Shown here: positions 63,722-64,000 of the stretch, in pieces
Layout: the number at the start of each line of letters is the position of its first letter
Numbering within the stretch: position 1 is the first letter of the stretch
Assembly: GCF_008801575.1 (NCBI RefSeq)
Contig: NZ_VZPL01000001.1
Coordinates: 1 to 64,000, forward strand
Length of the DNA stretch: 64,000 nt
Direction of reading: 5' to 3'
Origin: Xanthomonas cissicola
GTDB lineage: Bacteria > Pseudomonadota > Gammaproteobacteria > Xanthomonadales > Xanthomonadaceae
Notes under the pieces: model-generated
Seen by the model: only the letters and a program-made list of their open reading frames with translations
Told to the model about the DNA's origin: nothing
Databases searched by the model: none
Program-made: the position numbers and the translations under genes

Positions 63722-64000
63722 ATGCCTGTCCTGATTCGCGCCCTGGTGTTGCTGATCCTGACCGCGTCGCTGTCCGGTTGCGGCTATAACGCGATCCAGC
63801 AGAAGGAAGAGGGCGTCAAGGCCGGTTGGTCGGAGGTGCTCAATCAGTATCAGCGTCGCGCCGATCTGATTCCCAACCTGGTACGCACCGTGCAGGGCTA
63901 TGCCCAGCAGGAACGTCAGGTCCTGACCGAAGTAACCAATGCGCGCGCGCGCGTCGGCCAGATCCAGGTCAACGCCGATGACGAAGCATCGTTGAAGCAG
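63722..64000 (+). CDS. lemA: LemA family lipoprotein, N-terminal part
   Basis: The first 93 residues are present; the window ends inside the gene. A lipoprotein signal ends at LSGCGYN (Cys about residue 20). The family sequence VKAGWSEVLNQYQRRADLIP, NLVRTVQGYAQQE and VTNARARVGQ is the LemA coiled helical domain. LemA proteins are membrane-linked helical-bundle proteins of unclear role, often followed by TPM-domain (YgcG-like) genes; that cannot be checked here. Confidence 0.93.
   Translation, partial: MPVLIRALVLLILTASLSGCGYNAIQQKEEGVKAGWSEVLNQYQRRADLIPNLVRTVQGYAQQERQVLTEVTNARARVGQIQVNADDEASLKQ

Overview
The window is visibly G+C-rich, with dense coding and genes on both strands. It reads as chromosome of a plant-associated Xanthomonas or a very close relative; this is inferred from gene content, not from a marker gene. 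Pointers are the Nudix-ThiE fusion, a Fur-controlled hemP/haem-receptor locus, many secreted sugar hydrolases and peptidases, TonB receptors, REP-type repeats and an IS5-like end. I saw no rRNA, tRNA, CRISPR array, prophage or secretion-system cluster.

Layout. 1-283 is the end of an insertion sequence. 354-4338 holds a Nudix/ThiE protein, a small secreted protein, metF and a secreted clan GH-A hydrolase. 5031-8007 holds a quinone oxidoreductase and an S53 peptidase. 8087-8758 is a glyoxalase-family gene broken by a 265-bp TA-flanked MITE-like element. 9122-13891 holds a sugar 1-dehydrogenase, an alpha-amylase and two conserved proteins of unknown function. 14060-17222 is the most unusual region: a 26-codon gene with a textbook Shine-Dalgarno site, a hairpin, then a cytochrome P450 and two sulfotransferases in overlapping frames, with a methyltransferase diverging from it. 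I read this as a possible P450/sulfotransferase-modified ribosomal peptide locus. 18428-20028 is ahcY with an S-adenosylhomocysteine riboswitch. 20139-29408 holds an S9 peptidase, ppc and a TetR-DUF4105-lipoprotein hydrolase operon. 30131-34505 pairs a TonB receptor with a histidine phosphatase (phytase-like). 35075-39475 holds metK, a frameshifted membrane hydrolase, a methyltransferase and dusB. 39559-44780 holds a GH98 lipoprotein, ribokinase and a nucleoside transporter. 45875-51329 holds an aldo/keto reductase and the haem uptake locus. 51456-55610 is a decayed sulfonate/taurine ABC operon. 55858-61937 holds a YbbAP-like exporter diverging from tesA, then a two-component system. 62362-64000 holds an SGNH hydrolase, dgkA and the start of lemA.

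How the genes work together. metF, ahcY and metK are all here and together cover much of the activated methyl cycle. ahcY is under an RNA switch, while metF carries a perfect 14-bp palindrome at its 5' side, so the two appear to be controlled differently. The haem locus begins with two overlapping Fur-like boxes. Several single-base lesions (sulfonate permease, sulfonate binding protein, membrane hydrolase, glyoxalase) plus mobile elements suggest gene decay, although assembly errors cannot be excluded from the sequence alone. Intergenic gaps carry REP hairpins and two families of dispersed repeat units.
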